Made by a program: the position numbers and the translations under genes. Shown piece by piece: positions 16,249-25,503 of a stretch of 64,000 nucleotides of DNA. The notes beneath the pieces are model-generated. The model saw only the letters and a list, made by a program, of their open reading frames with translations, made no database searches and was not told the origin of the DNA. The DNA comes from Arthrobacter sp. AFG20. Lineage in GTDB: Bacteria > Actinomycetota > Actinomycetes > Actinomycetales > Micrococcaceae. How positions within the stretch are numbered: the stretch's first letter is position 1; every line of letters starts with the position of its first letter. The stretch covers positions 1-64,000 of the forward strand of contig NZ_PJMC01000018.1 of assembly GCF_002892795.1 (NCBI RefSeq), read 5' to 3'.

Positions 16249-16887
16249 TCAAGGAAGGCTGTCGCCAGGGCCCGGCAGTAGCTGCCCGTTCCGGATCTGC
16301 GACCGCCCGAACTCCACCGTGAGGGGACGGATTTCCCAGGCGTCGCTTCGTTCCCGCGAACGGCCTCCCCCTGGGCGGCCCTGCCCTGAATGCCCCTGTG
16401 GCTTCGGCTTGCCCACGGCAACGTGGGGGCGCCACCGCGGATACCTGTAGCCCAGGGCGCGGGAACTGAGGATGAAGTCATCGGGGTTGTCCACCAGCAG
16501 GTCATCCAGCAGCTCATGGAGGGCCACAACAAGCGAGACCTGGAAGTCCCGCACGCCCGGGGGCACCTCGACCTCGAGCCCGGAGACCCTACCGCCGCCC
16601 AGCAGAACCAGTCGTTCGGCGGTTCCGGAGAAGCCCTCCAACACGGGCAGCGCGCGTAGCCAGTCTGCAGTCTTGACGACGGCCGCGGCAGGATCCGTCG
16701 CGCCCTTGGTCCATTCAGCAACGTCGGCCGCGAAATCCTCCAGGATGCCGATGTGGAGCAGGGTCATGTGCAGGCCCTGCGGCCTGCGCAGCCCGTCCGC
16801 GTAGACGGCGAGCTGTTCGTAGTCCGCGGGTTTGGTGCCGACGGCGAGCACCGGAACCTCAACTGTGATGCGCGGAAGCCGCAACAT
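16249..16887 (-). CDS. 2'-5' RNA ligase-like 2H phosphoesterase
   Basis: A 212-residue protein with two histidine motifs spaced as in 2H phosphoesterases: HMTLLHIG (residues about 40-47) and PHVAVGKP near the C-terminus. The ATG at 16887 has a near-perfect AAGGAGGTTCGC upstream; the longer open frame before it would encode that site. Families of this kind act on cyclic phosphate or 2',5' linkages of RNA or nucleotides. The second motif has Ala where Ser or Thr is usual, so the activity call is tentative. The C-terminal part is basic and Gly-rich. Confidence 0.65.
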   Translation of the reverse strand: MLRLPRITVEVPVLAVGTKPADYEQLAVYADGLRRPQGLHMTLLHIGILEDFAADVAEWTKGATDPAAAVVKTADWLRALPVLEGFSGTAERLVLLGGGRVSGLEVEVPPGVRDFQVSLVVALHELLDDLLVDNPDDFILSSRALGYRYPRWRPHVAVGKPKPQGHSGQGRPGGGRSRERSDAWEIRPLTVEFGRSQIRNGQLLPGPGDSLP

Positions 16888-17125
16888 GCGAACCTCCTTG
16901 TCCCTGGCCGCCGTCGGAATTCTTCGCCTGTGGATCATGCCATTATGCGCTTCTTCGGGCTTGCCCAAGTTTTTCCAACGTTCGGCTTCCGCTCCGTTGC
17001 CCGGCCTTTGCGACGAAAGGAGCCAGGAGGTGACCGGGGCCGAGTGCCCCCGTCGCAAGAGTCATCGGTCACTGCGGGATGGCGGTGCTGCCCGGAGGCT
17101 TTTGGCTCAGCTGTGTGCCCATCTG

Positions 17126-17175
17126 GGTGGCAGCACAGGGGGTTCTCAGGGTTGGGAACGCCCTGTGCTGCCACC
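17126..17175. repeat. Perfect 15-bp inverted repeat (hairpin) upstream of HNH gene
   Basis: GGTGGCAGCACAGGG (17126-17140) is exactly complementary to CCCTGTGCTGCCACC (17161-17175). The 20-nt loop can form an inner GTTC/GAAC pairing. It lies in the 389-bp gap between the 2H phosphoesterase and DUF222/HNH genes; the rest of that gap shows nothing definite. It could be a terminator-like hairpin or part of a mobile or repetitive element. Confidence 0.8.
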
Positions 17176-17276
17176 TGGATTTCGTTCCCGGGTGGATCTA
17201 AAGACTTTTTCGATTCGACCAGCATGTGGTGCCCTTTGCACCCTTTAATGTCGGTGCCCCCTGTCATGCTGTGGGT

Positions 17277-18845
17277 ATGGATAACGCAGCAGTTGCGGAG
17301 ACGTTGGAGGCCATCGGTGCCTCCGCTCTTTCACTCGCTGCTGAGCTCCGCAGGGCGGGCGATCCGCGCCCGGACGGCGTGGATCTGCTGCCGGATCAGG
17401 CGGATGCGCTGGGGGATCAAGCGGATGCGTGCCTGGACGGTCTGGCCGGGGTGGCCAGGATGGAGGCGCAGCTGGCGGCCGTGAAGGTGAACCTGGCCGC
17501 CGGATTCGCCGCGGCGGAGGAGGCCATGACTCCGCCCAACGCGCCTGTGCAGGACCGCACCGTCCGGCGGATGTCCGTGACTGCTGAGGTTGCTGGCGCG
17601 CTGACCGTGAGTGAGGGGTCGGCGGCACGACTTCTGTCCGAAGGGGCTGTGTTGCGTACGGATCTGCCGTTGACGCTGGCCGCGCTCGGGGCGGGAATGC
17701 TGTCGTGGCAGCACGCGAAAATCATGTGCGATGAGACCGACGGGCTGGCACCGGAAGTGGCGGCGGCGTTTGAGGCGCATTTCCTGGACCCGGACGCGCC
17801 GAACCCGGCTCGGGGTTGCCGGGCGGGGGAGCTGACACCGGGCAGGTTCCGGGCCAAGGCACGGTATTGGCGGGAACGGCATCACCCGGTCAGTATCGAA
17901 ACCCGGCACGCCAAGAGTGTGAAGGACCGGCGGCTGGAGTATGTCCCGGACAGGGACGGCATGGCCTGGCTGTCGGCGTACCTGCCGGCGGACCAGGCTG
18001 CCGGGATCTGGGACCGGACCACCGCCGCCGCCCGTGCCATGCAGGGTCCGACCGAATCCCGGACGCTGACGCAGTTGCGGGTCGATGCCGCCGCCACGTG
18101 GATGCTGGGCCCATCTCAGCGGGTTGACGGCGCGCCTGTGGACCCGACCGCAGCCCTTCCCGCAGTTTCCCTGACCGCAGACTCCGTGCTGGCCGATGAG
18201 GTGCCAGCCGGTGGTGTGCCGTCCCCGGCGGCGCAGGTCCTGGTCACGGTTCCGGCGTTCTCGCTGCTGGGCCTGACGGAAGAACCGGCCACGCTGGACG
18301 GTTACGGTCCGATCCCGCCGTCCATGGGCCGCCGGCTGGTAGCCGACGGCGCCACGTCGTTCCTGCGGGTGCTGACCGACCCGCGGGACGGTGCACCGTT
18401 GGAGATCGGACGCACCAGCTACCGATTGACGAAGCCGATGCGCCAATGGCTGCGGCTCCGCGACGCGAAATGCACGTTCCCGAACTGCAACAACCACTCC
18501 CTGGACAACGACGCCGACCACATACTCGCCTGGGCCGACGGCGGCGGAACCGGCGTCACCAATCTTGGCCAGCCCTGCCCGAAACATCACCGACTGAAAC
18601 ACACCACGGCGTGGAGACCGGTCGGCGCGACCCGTGACGCGCCGCCGGGCTGGATTTCACCGTCGGGCCGGTCCTACCCGGCCGAATATCAGGACTGGGA
18701 ACCACCCAGCTGGCCCGAACCGGCACCCGGCCAGGATTGCCCGGAGCCGCAGGACTGGCTGGAGCAGCTGGACAGACCCGAAGACCTGGATCCACCGCTG
18801 CCTTTGGATCCCGGGCCCTACTGGTCCTCACCGGCGGCTGCCTGA
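17277..18845 (+). CDS. DUF222/HNH endonuclease (13E12-repeat family)
   Basis: A 522-residue protein. The N-terminal two thirds is the DUF222 domain (EAIGASALSLAAELRRAG, later MLSWQHAKIMCDETDGL and PGRFRAKARYWRERHHP). The C-terminal HNH nuclease has CTFPNCNNHSLDNDADHILA with D414-H415, then TNLGQPCPKHHRLKH. The tail is Pro-rich. This is the family of the M. tuberculosis 13E12 repeats, which is often multicopy in actinobacteria. The ATG at 17277 is preferred; no clear ribosome binding site is seen and the transcript may be leaderless. The biological role is unknown, and the hairpins on both sides hint at a discrete unit. Confidence 0.87.
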   Translation: MDNAAVAETLEAIGASALSLAAELRRAGDPRPDGVDLLPDQADALGDQADACLDGLAGVARMEAQLAAVKVNLAAGFAAAEEAMTPPNAPVQDRTVRRMSVTAEVAGALTVSEGSAARLLSEGAVLRTDLPLTLAALGAGMLSWQHAKIMCDETDGLAPEVAAAFEAHFLDPDAPNPARGCRAGELTPGRFRAKARYWRERHHPVSIETRHAKSVKDRRLEYVPDRDGMAWLSAYLPADQAAGIWDRTTAAARAMQGPTESRTLTQLRVDAAATWMLGPSQRVDGAPVDPTAALPAVSLTADSVLADEVPAGGVPSPAAQVLVTVPAFSLLGLTEEPATLDGYGPIPPSMGRRLVADGATSFLRVLTDPRDGAPLEIGRTSYRLTKPMRQWLRLRDAKCTFPNCNNHSLDNDADHILAWADGGGTGVTNLGQPCPKHHRLKHTTAWRPVGATRDAPPGWISPSGRSYPAEYQDWEPPSWPEPAPGQDCPEPQDWLEQLDRPEDLDPPLPLDPGPYWSSPAAA

Positions 18846-18856
18846 GGGCGCATCTC

Positions 18857-18899
18857 CATTCCGGTGCCTGTTCTTGATTCCGGTGTAGGCACCGGAATG
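18857..18899. terminator. 13-bp perfect hairpin between HNH gene and response regulator
   Basis: CATTCCGGTGCCT (18857-18869) pairs exactly with AGGCACCGGAATG (18887-18899) across a 17-nt loop. It lies between convergent genes and would suit a bidirectional terminator without a U-tract. Confidence 0.6.
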
Positions 18900-18933
18900 C
18901 CTGAAGTGCTGAACCCATGGCGCCCGTCGGTGA

Positions 18934-19647
18934 TCAGGAGCGGGACCAGCGGTATTCATTCTCAGGGCGGCCCGGAGCTCCGTACCGTGCCGTTCGGGAG
19001 ACCGTTCCGGCGTCGGCAAGGTACTCGAGGTAGCGCCTCGCCGTGACCCTCGACATCCCCAAGGCCGTCATGACTTCGGTGGCCGAGACGGCCCCGGGCT
19101 GTTCCTTCATGAAGTCGCGGACGGCGTCGAGCGTTGAAGGGGCCAGGCCCTTTGGCAGCGGCAGCTCGGACGGCGCCCGCAGGCTGGCAAAGGCCTGGTC
19201 CACATCGCTCTGCGATGCGGCTGCCTTCGCTGACCCCGCTACCGGTCCTGCCAGCTGCTCACGGAACTGCCGGTAGCTCTCCAGCTTGTCCGCGAACGTC
19301 GCGTAGGTGAACGGCTTGATGAGGTACTGCACGACGCCGATGGAGACGGCGCTGCGGACAATCGCCAGTTCCCGAACGGCTGTGATTGCGATGATGTCCG
19401 CGAAGTGCCCGGCGGAGCGCATCCGCCGGGCGATGTCGAGGCCATGCAGGTCCGGCAGGTTCATGTCCAGCAGAACCAGCTCCACCGGGCTGCCAGCGGC
19501 GGAGAACTCAGTGAGCATCCGGAGCGCCGACTGGCCGTCCGGGGCCGTTCCGGCCAGCGTGAAGCCGTCCACCCTGCCCACGTAGGCGGCGTGTGCCGCA
19601 GCCGCTACGGGCTCGTCCTCGACGACGAGGACTCGGATGTCTGTCAC
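18934..19647 (-). CDS. DcuR/CitB-type response regulator
   Basis: A 237-residue response regulator. The receiver domain has acidic residues in VVEDEP, the phospho-acceptor D61 in LVLLDMNLPDLHGLD, and the Lys of YLIKPF. The C-terminal part carries a winged-helix-like element (VSATEVMTALGMSRVTARRYLEYLADAG) as in CitB/DcuR. Its start overlaps the stop of the kinase gene by 4 bp, so the two are translationally coupled. It very probably controls the divergent dctA gene in response to C4-dicarboxylates or citrate. Confidence 0.9.
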   Translation of the reverse strand: MTDIRVLVVEDEPVAAAAHAAYVGRVDGFTLAGTAPDGQSALRMLTEFSAAGSPVELVLLDMNLPDLHGLDIARRMRSAGHFADIIAITAVRELAIVRSAVSIGVVQYLIKPFTYATFADKLESYRQFREQLAGPVAGSAKAAASQSDVDQAFASLRAPSELPLPKGLAPSTLDAVRDFMKEQPGAVSATEVMTALGMSRVTARRYLEYLADAGTVSRTARYGAPGRPENEYRWSRS

Positions 19648-21380
19648 GCGTGCTCCTCCGGGGGGCTCGATGCGGCCGTGCTCGATGCGGCCGTGCTGGA
19701 CGGGAATGTGCTGGACGGCGACGTGCTTGGTGGAAAGGTGTCTGGGAGCAATGTGTCCGAAGCGATCGTGGCCGGAAGCGCGATGTGGAAGCGTGCCCCG
19801 CCGGTGCTCGAGTTGCTGATGCTCATGGTACCGGCCAGGCGCTGGACGGCTTGTTTCACCAGTGCCAGGCCGAGGCCCCGCCCGAAGGGCCCGGCCGTCT
19901 TGGTGCTGAAACCGTAGCGGAATACGTCGTCCACAGCTGTTGGGTCAATGCCTTTGCCCGAATCTTGCACGGTGATGTCCAGGCTCCCGCCCGCCGTGTC
20001 CACCAGCAGCTCCACCCGCCTTGGTCCGGGGGCCTCGGCGGCAGCGTCGATGGCATTGTCCAGCAGATTGCCAAGGACCGTGACCAGGTCCTGGACGGCC
20101 AACTCTCCGCTGAGGGCCGGCCCGGACGCCTCGACCACCAGCTCGACGCCGCGCTCGTGGGCCTCGGCTGCCTTGCCCATGACCAGTGCGCTAAGCACCG
20201 GCTCCTGGACTGACCCGACCACGTCGTCCGTCAGTTGCTGGCTCAGCTCCAGGTCCTTCGTGGCAAAGTCGAGGGCCTCATCAGTCCGGCCGAGCTCAAG
20301 CAGGGAGACCATGGTGTGAAGGCGGTTTGCGTGCTCGTGGGTCTGCGCACGGAGGGCATCTGAGAGCGTCCGCATGCTCTCAAGCTCGGTGCCCAGGGAT
20401 TCGATCTCCGTGCGGTCGCGGATGGTGGCGACGGTGCCGAACACCGGGCCGCGCTGCCGGCCGGCGGAGGACCCCGGCCCCACTGCCGGGCGCTGGTTAA
20501 CCACCAGCACGCCGTCACGGGTGAGGTGGATTTCGTCGTGGGCCGTGCGCCCCGATTCAAAAAGCTCCTTCAGACTGGGTGCCAGGGGCAGGTCGGCGAC
20601 CTGCGGCGTGGCCGCGTGGTCGTCCTCCGCTTCCCGCGGCTCCAGCCCCAGCAGTTCGGCCGCCTGGTCGTTGTAGATGACCACCCTTCCGGCCGGGTCG
20701 ATCAGTACAACACCTTCCCGGACCGAGTGCAGCACCGATTCGTAGTAGGCGAAGAGCTGGGCCAGCTGCTCGGGACCCCACCCCCTGGTCACGCGCCGGA
20801 GGTAGCGGCCAAGAAACCACGACGCTAGCGATCCTCCCGCGAGCAGGAAGCCGGAGACGGCGAGCAGCGCCGGCAGCCTTCCAGACACCGCCACGTCCAC
20901 CGTATTGACGGTCACGCCGGCCGCCACAAGCGCGCGGACCCCACCGCGGGCGTCCTTCACCGGGGCGATCGTCCGCACCGACGGACCCAGCGTTCCGGCG
21001 GTGATCTCGGTGAACACGCGGCCCTCGAGAGCCTGTTCGATCGAGCCGATGTACGGGCGGCCCAGCTCCTCGTCCAAGGGGTGGGTCCACCGCGTCCGGT
21101 CCGGCGCCATGATCGTGATGAAGTCGGCCCCCGAGTCGGCCATGACCTTCAGCGCGTAGGGCTGCAGCTGCGCCGAGGGGTTCCCCGTGCCGGCGGCCTG
21201 CAGAACAAGTGGGTTGTCGGCGATGGACGTCGCCAAAGCCCCCATCCGGCGGCCGGCCTCCTCGTACGCATGGTCCCGGGCGTCCACGAAGACGGCCGTC
21301 CCGACGATGGCCGTCAGGGCCAGCATGAACAGCAGGTTCGCCACGAACAGCCGCCTCGCGATGCTCCAGCGGTGGATCAT
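19644..21380 (-). CDS. DcuS/CitA-type sensor histidine kinase
   Basis: A 578-residue membrane kinase. It has a first transmembrane helix near residues 7-30, an extracytoplasmic CACHE/PDC-type sensor domain, and a second helix (ALLAVSGFLLAGGSLASWFL). A PAS domain follows (SVREGVVLIDPAGRVVIYND), then a SpoOB-like dimerisation segment with the expected phospho-His in THEHANRLH, and a C-terminal ATPase domain (DSGKGIDP). The ATG at 21380 has GGGAGGTGTTG upstream. It probably senses dicarboxylate or citrate outside the cell. The last 30 residues are a Ser/Thr-rich tail with irregular repeats. Confidence 0.9.
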   Translation of the reverse strand: MIHRWSIARRLFVANLLFMLALTAIVGTAVFVDARDHAYEEAGRRMGALATSIADNPLVLQAAGTGNPSAQLQPYALKVMADSGADFITIMAPDRTRWTHPLDEELGRPYIGSIEQALEGRVFTEITAGTLGPSVRTIAPVKDARGGVRALVAAGVTVNTVDVAVSGRLPALLAVSGFLLAGGSLASWFLGRYLRRVTRGWGPEQLAQLFAYYESVLHSVREGVVLIDPAGRVVIYNDQAAELLGLEPREAEDDHAATPQVADLPLAPSLKELFESGRTAHDEIHLTRDGVLVVNQRPAVGPGSSAGRQRGPVFGTVATIRDRTEIESLGTELESMRTLSDALRAQTHEHANRLHTMVSLLELGRTDEALDFATKDLELSQQLTDDVVGSVQEPVLSALVMGKAAEAHERGVELVVEASGPALSGELAVQDLVTVLGNLLDNAIDAAAEAPGPRRVELLVDTAGGSLDITVQDSGKGIDPTAVDDVFRYGFSTKTAGPFGRGLGLALVKQAVQRLAGTMSISNSSTGGARFHIALPATIASDTLLPDTFPPSTSPSSTFPSSTAASSTAASSPPEEHA

Positions 21381-21519
21381 CAACACCTCCCATGACCAAT
21401 ATGAACGCAACGGTGAGCCAAGTCACTCTGTGGCGAATGATGGAAATCACAAGGACCGACGCGCGGAGCCCAGAGATTGTGCCGAAGCGTCTTCCAGATT
21501 ATCCATAAGGAGAGACAAG

Positions 21520-22860
21520 ATGGCTTCTCAACGAGGAGAGTCGGCAGCGCCGGCCAAAGCCGAGCGTAAGGGACTCGACAAGTCCCATTACCTGTACATC
21601 GCGGTTATCGCCGCGGTCATCCTCGGCGCTCTGGTGGGACTGCTGTTCCCCGAGGTCGGAAAATCACTCAAACCCCTCGGTGACGGCTTCATCAAGCTGA
21701 TCAAGATGATGATCGCCCCGGTCATTTTCTGCACCATCGTGCTGGGCATCGGCTCCATCGCCAAGGCGGCCACCGTTGGCAAGGTCGGCGGTCTGGCCCT
21801 GGGCTACTTCGTCGTGATGTCCACCTTCGCGCTGGCGATCGGCCTCGTCGTCGGCAACATCATCCACCCGGGCGAAGGCCTGAAGCTCACGCCGTACGAC
21901 CCCAACAAGAAGGCGGCCACAGACAGCACCGTAGACTTCCTGCTGGGCATCATCCCCGGCGACATTCCGGTGCTTCCCACCCTGCTCGCCGCCATCCTCG
22001 TTGGCTTCGCGCTGCAGAAGATGGGTCCCTCGGGCGCACCGATCCTGAAGGCCATCGGCCACGGCCAGGCCCTGGTCTTCCGCATCCTGATCATGATCAT
22101 GTGGCTTGCCCCGGTGGGTGCCTTCGGTGCCATCGCCGCGGTGGTCGGCGCCACCGGCTTCCAGGCCATCGTGAGCATGTTCACGCTGATGATCGCGTTC
22201 TACATCACCTGTGCGCTGTTCATCGTCGTTATCCTCGGCGGCCTGCTGCAGGTTGTCACCGGCGTGAACATCTTCAAGCTGATGAAGTACCTGGCCCGCG
22301 AATACCTGCTGATCTTCTCGACGTCGTCCTCCGAAGCCGCACTGCCCCGCCTCATCGCCAAGATGGAGCACCTGGGTGTCTCCAAGCCGGTTGTCGGCGT
22401 AACGGTTCCCACCGGTTACTCCTTCAACCTGGACGGCACGGCCATCTACCTGACCATGGCGTCGCTCTTCGTGGCCAACGCGATGGGCACCCCGCTGGAC
22501 CTCGGCGCGCAGATCTCCCTGCTGGTCTTCATGATCATCGCCTCCAAGGGCGCAGCCGGTGTCACCGGTGCGGGCCTGGCCACGCTGGCCGCCGGCCTGC
22601 AGGCTCACAAGCCCGAGCTGCTGGGCGGCGTCGGCATGATCGTGGGCATCGACCGCTTCATGTCCGAGGCCCGTGCACTGACCAACTTCACCGGCAACGC
22701 CGTCGCTACCCTGCTGATCGGCACGTGGGTCAAGGAGGTCGACGGCGAACAGGTCAACCGGGTGCTGTCCGGCGAGGAACCGTTCGACGAGCAGACCATG
22801 GTGGCCCACCACCACGGCGTGGTGGAGACCCCCGCACCCGCCATGCCGGCCAAGGCCTAA
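21520..22860 (+). CDS. dctA: C4-dicarboxylate:cation symporter DctA
   Basis: A 446-residue transporter of the DAACS family (glutamate/aspartate/C4-dicarboxylate symporters). Visible hallmarks are IKLIKMMIAPVIFCTIVLGI, the substrate hairpin STSSSEAALPRL, PTGYSFNLDGTAIYLTMASL, and the late motif VGIDRFMSEARALTNFTGNAVA. The ATG at 21520 has AAGGAG 8 nt upstream. It imports succinate, fumarate or malate. The divergent 139-bp region upstream is shared with the DcuS/DcuR-like system that should induce it. A strong terminator follows. Confidence 0.93.
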   Translation: MASQRGESAAPAKAERKGLDKSHYLYIAVIAAVILGALVGLLFPEVGKSLKPLGDGFIKLIKMMIAPVIFCTIVLGIGSIAKAATVGKVGGLALGYFVVMSTFALAIGLVVGNIIHPGEGLKLTPYDPNKKAATDSTVDFLLGIIPGDIPVLPTLLAAILVGFALQKMGPSGAPILKAIGHGQALVFRILIMIMWLAPVGAFGAIAAVVGATGFQAIVSMFTLMIAFYITCALFIVVILGGLLQVVTGVNIFKLMKYLAREYLLIFSTSSSEAALPRLIAKMEHLGVSKPVVGVTVPTGYSFNLDGTAIYLTMASLFVANAMGTPLDLGAQISLLVFMIIASKGAAGVTGAGLATLAAGLQAHKPELLGGVGMIVGIDRFMSEARALTNFTGNAVATLLIGTWVKEVDGEQVNRVLSGEEPFDEQTMVAHHHGVVETPAPAMPAKA

Positions 22861-22882
22861 GGCCCGGCGCCAGTACAGCCAT

Positions 22883-22927
22883 AATGAAACCGCCCGCACA
22901 GGCCCTGCCTGTGCGGGCGGTTTCATT
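22883..22927 (+). terminator. Intrinsic terminator after dctA
   Basis: A very long GC-rich stem pairs AATGAAACCGCCCGCACAGG with the segment ending GGTTTCATT at 22927. The loop is about 5 nt. Confidence 0.8.
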
Positions 22928-23099
22928 GCCCGCCAAAAGCCAACCTTCGACCTCAGGTACAAGGTAAAGGCTCAAACGCCATCAAAAGTCAAGGTCCACG
23001 GAATGCCGTGTCGGGCGCTGTAGCCTTGGGGTGGAAGAAGCAGGGGCGCTGGCAGACAGCGGCAGAAAAATCACCGTCATCGAAAGTGTGGATAGATAC

Positions 23100-23999
23100 G
23101 TGAGCAGCGAACAGGGTTCAGCAACTCTGGAAGGCACGGAACTCGACCTGGAAGACGCCGTCATGGGTCCCACAGGCCGCCCCCACCGCGAATTTCCGGA
23201 GCCCGCGCCGCTGTCCTCCCATGGACCGGCCCGCGTCATAGCCATGGTTAACCAGAAGGGCGGGGTGGGCAAGACCACCTCCACCATCAACCTTGCCGCA
23301 GCGCTGGCCGAATACGGCCGACGCGTGCTCCTGGTCGACTTCGACCCGCAGGGCGCACTGTCCGCCGGCCTCGGCGTCAACCCCCACGAACTCGATCTGA
23401 CCGTCTACAACGTCCTGATGGACCGCAAGATCGACATCCGCGAGGCCATCCACCAGACCGGCGTGGAGAACGTGGACCTGCTGCCGGCCAACATCGACCT
23501 CTCCGCGGCTGAAGTGCAGCTGGTCAACGAGGTAGCCCGCGAGCAGGTCCTCGACCGTGCGCTGAAGAAGGTCGAGGACGACTACGACGTCGTGCTCATC
23601 GACTGCCAGCCTTCCCTCGGCCTGCTCACCGTCAACGCCCTGACCGCGGCCCACGGTGTGATCATTCCGCTCATCTGCGAATTCTTTGCCCTGCGCGCGG
23701 TGGCCCTGCTGGTCGAAACCATCGACAAGGTCCAGGACCGGCTCAACCCGCGGCTGCAGGTGGACGGCGTGTTGGCCACCATGTACGACGCCCGCACGCT
23801 GCACAGCCGTGAAGTCATCAGCCGCCTGGTGGAAGCCTTCGGTGACAAAGTCTTCGAAACCGTCATCAAGCGTTCCATCAAGTTCGCCGACGCCACCGTG
23901 GCCGCCGAGCCCATCACGAGCTACGCCGGAAACCACGTGGGTGCCGACGCCTACCGCCGCCTCGCCAAGGAACTGATTTCGCGCGGCGGCGCGCCCTAG
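23100..23999 (+). CDS. ParA-family ATPase (upstream of ScpAB)
   Basis: A 299-residue ParA/Soj-type ATPase. The deviant Walker A is NQKGGVGKTTSTINLA, Walker A' is LLVDFDPQG and Walker B is DVVLIDCQPSLGL. The GTG at 23100 is chosen; a GTG at 23031 would add 23 residues and neither has a good ribosome binding site. No ParB gene is nearby. The gene lies 5 bp before scpA, as the M. tuberculosis homologue does at the Rv1708-scpA locus. A role in chromosome segregation together with condensin loading is therefore likely, and different from that of the origin-proximal ParA. Confidence 0.88.
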   Translation: MSSEQGSATLEGTELDLEDAVMGPTGRPHREFPEPAPLSSHGPARVIAMVNQKGGVGKTTSTINLAAALAEYGRRVLLVDFDPQGALSAGLGVNPHELDLTVYNVLMDRKIDIREAIHQTGVENVDLLPANIDLSAAEVQLVNEVAREQVLDRALKKVEDDYDVVLIDCQPSLGLLTVNALTAAHGVIIPLICEFFALRAVALLVETIDKVQDRLNPRLQVDGVLATMYDARTLHSREVISRLVEAFGDKVFETVIKRSIKFADATVAAEPITSYAGNHVGADAYRRLAKELISRGGAP

Positions 24000-24004
24000 C
24001 CCGG

Positions 24005-24844
24005 ATGACCGCAGAGCCGGCAACGCCCGCCGCCGAGGCCAGGCGGTCCGGCTTCGAAGTGCGCCTGGCCAACTTCAGCGGCCCCTTCGACCTCCTGCTG
24101 GGACTGATCTCCAAACACCAGCTGGACATCACCGAAGTGGCCCTTGCCACGGTCACCGACGAGTTCATCCGGTACATCCGGAACCTCCAGGAGCTGGGAG
24201 AGGAGTGGGCCCTTGATGAGGCCAGTGAGTTCCTCGTCATCGCGGCCACGCTGCTGGACCTGAAGGCAGCGCGCCTGCTCCCCGCCGGTGAAGTGGAGGA
24301 CGACGACGACATCGCCCTTCTCGAGGCACGTGACCTGCTCTTTGCCCGGCTGCTGCAGTACAAGGCCTTCAAGAAGGTTGCCGCGCTGATGGACGCCACC
24401 CTGGAACTGGAGTCCCGGCGCTATCCGCGGCAGGTGGCCCTCGAGGAACACTTCGCAGCGATGCTGCCGGAGCTCGTCTGGAAGCACAGCCCCGCTCAGT
24501 TCGCGGCACTGGCAGAGGCAGCGCTCACGCCAAAGGACCCCGCACCGACAGCGGTGGGAGTGGCCCACCTGCACGGCAGCACGGTCAGCGTCAAGGAACA
24601 GGCTGAACTCATCGGCCTGCGGCTGCAGGACGGCCGGCCCCTGACATTCCGTGCACTGATAGCCGACGCCGAATCCACGCTGGTTGTGGTGGCACGCTTC
24701 CTGGCTCTGCTGGAGCTGTTCAGGGACCAGGTGGTGGCCTTCGACCAGATGGCGCCGTTGGGAGACCTGACTGTGCGCTGGACCGTAGATGGCACCGGAT
24801 GGACGGGGGAGCACCTGAGCGAGGAATACGAGGAGCAGCAATGA
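24005..24844 (+). CDS. scpA: Segregation and condensation protein A
   Basis: A 279-residue kleisin. The N-terminal SMC-binding part has FSGPFDLLLGLISKHQLDIT, then DEASEFLVIAATLLDLKAARLL; the C-terminal winged helix is near VVVARFLALLELFRDQVVAF. It bridges the SMC heads and binds ScpB. It overlaps scpB by an ATGA, and ParA lies just upstream. The length is normal for the family. Confidence 0.93.
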   Translation: MTAEPATPAAEARRSGFEVRLANFSGPFDLLLGLISKHQLDITEVALATVTDEFIRYIRNLQELGEEWALDEASEFLVIAATLLDLKAARLLPAGEVEDDDDIALLEARDLLFARLLQYKAFKKVAALMDATLELESRRYPRQVALEEHFAAMLPELVWKHSPAQFAALAEAALTPKDPAPTAVGVAHLHGSTVSVKEQAELIGLRLQDGRPLTFRALIADAESTLVVVARFLALLELFRDQVVAFDQMAPLGDLTVRWTVDGTGWTGEHLSEEYEEQQ

Positions 24845-25470
24845 CGGATCCAGTTGCGGGCCGGGAACGCGCCGCACTTGAGGCGGTGCTGATGGTGTTG
24901 GACGAGCCCACCTCTGCCACTGACCTTGCCGCCGGGCTGAACCTGACGGTGGCCGCCGTCGAGGCGCTGCTGCTGGATCTGCAGCGCGACTATGACGGCT
25001 ATACTGTTAAAGCCCCGGATTTGGAAACTGGCAGTAATGGACCTAAGCATGACGTCGCTTCCAGCCCCCGGGGTTTTGAATTGCGGAATGTCGCCGGCGG
25101 CTGGCGCATCTACTCACGGGCTGAATTCTCCGACGTCGTCGGTGCTTTCGTCCTGGAGGGGCAGACAGCCAGGCTGACCCAGGCGGCGCTTGAGACACTT
25201 GCCGTCATCGCTTACCGGCAGCCGGTATCCAGGGCAAGGGTGTCTGCAATTCGGGGAGTCAACGTTGACTCTGTTGTGCGGACCCTGACCCAGCGCGGCT
25301 TGATCGAGGATGGCGGAACAGATCCGGAATCGGGCGCTGTCCTATACCGCACGACGTCGTATTTCCTTGAACGCATGGGAATCGGCTCGGTGGCTGAGTT
25401 GCCTCAGCTTTCACCGCACCTTCCGGGGCTTGAAGGAATTGAAGAGTTTTACGACGCCGGAAGAATGTAG
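24841..25470 (+). CDS. scpB: Segregation and condensation protein B
   Basis: A 209-residue ScpB of two winged-helix domains. Landmarks are AALEAVLMVLDEPTSATDLA at the N-terminus, GGWRIYSRAEFSDVV, LTQAALETLAVIAYRQPVSR and RGVNVDSVVRTLTQRGLI. It forms a dimer on the ScpA kleisin in the condensin complex. The start codon overlaps the scpA stop, which indicates translational coupling. Confidence 0.93.
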   Translation: MTDPVAGRERAALEAVLMVLDEPTSATDLAAGLNLTVAAVEALLLDLQRDYDGYTVKAPDLETGSNGPKHDVASSPRGFELRNVAGGWRIYSRAEFSDVVGAFVLEGQTARLTQAALETLAVIAYRQPVSRARVSAIRGVNVDSVVRTLTQRGLIEDGGTDPESGAVLYRTTSYFLERMGIGSVAELPQLSPHLPGLEGIEEFYDAGRM

Positions 25471-25503
25471 GCGGCAGGCCTGCGAAAGCAGTTTTTACCA
25501 GAG

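Noticed and set aside
17126..18899. Insertion sequence with terminal inverted repeats
   Set aside because: The two hairpins are unrelated in sequence, there is no target-site duplication, and the gene is not a transposase.
21421..21480. CRP/GlxR-type site before dctA (TGTG...TCACA)
   Set aside because: The half sites are too far apart for the 16-bp consensus.
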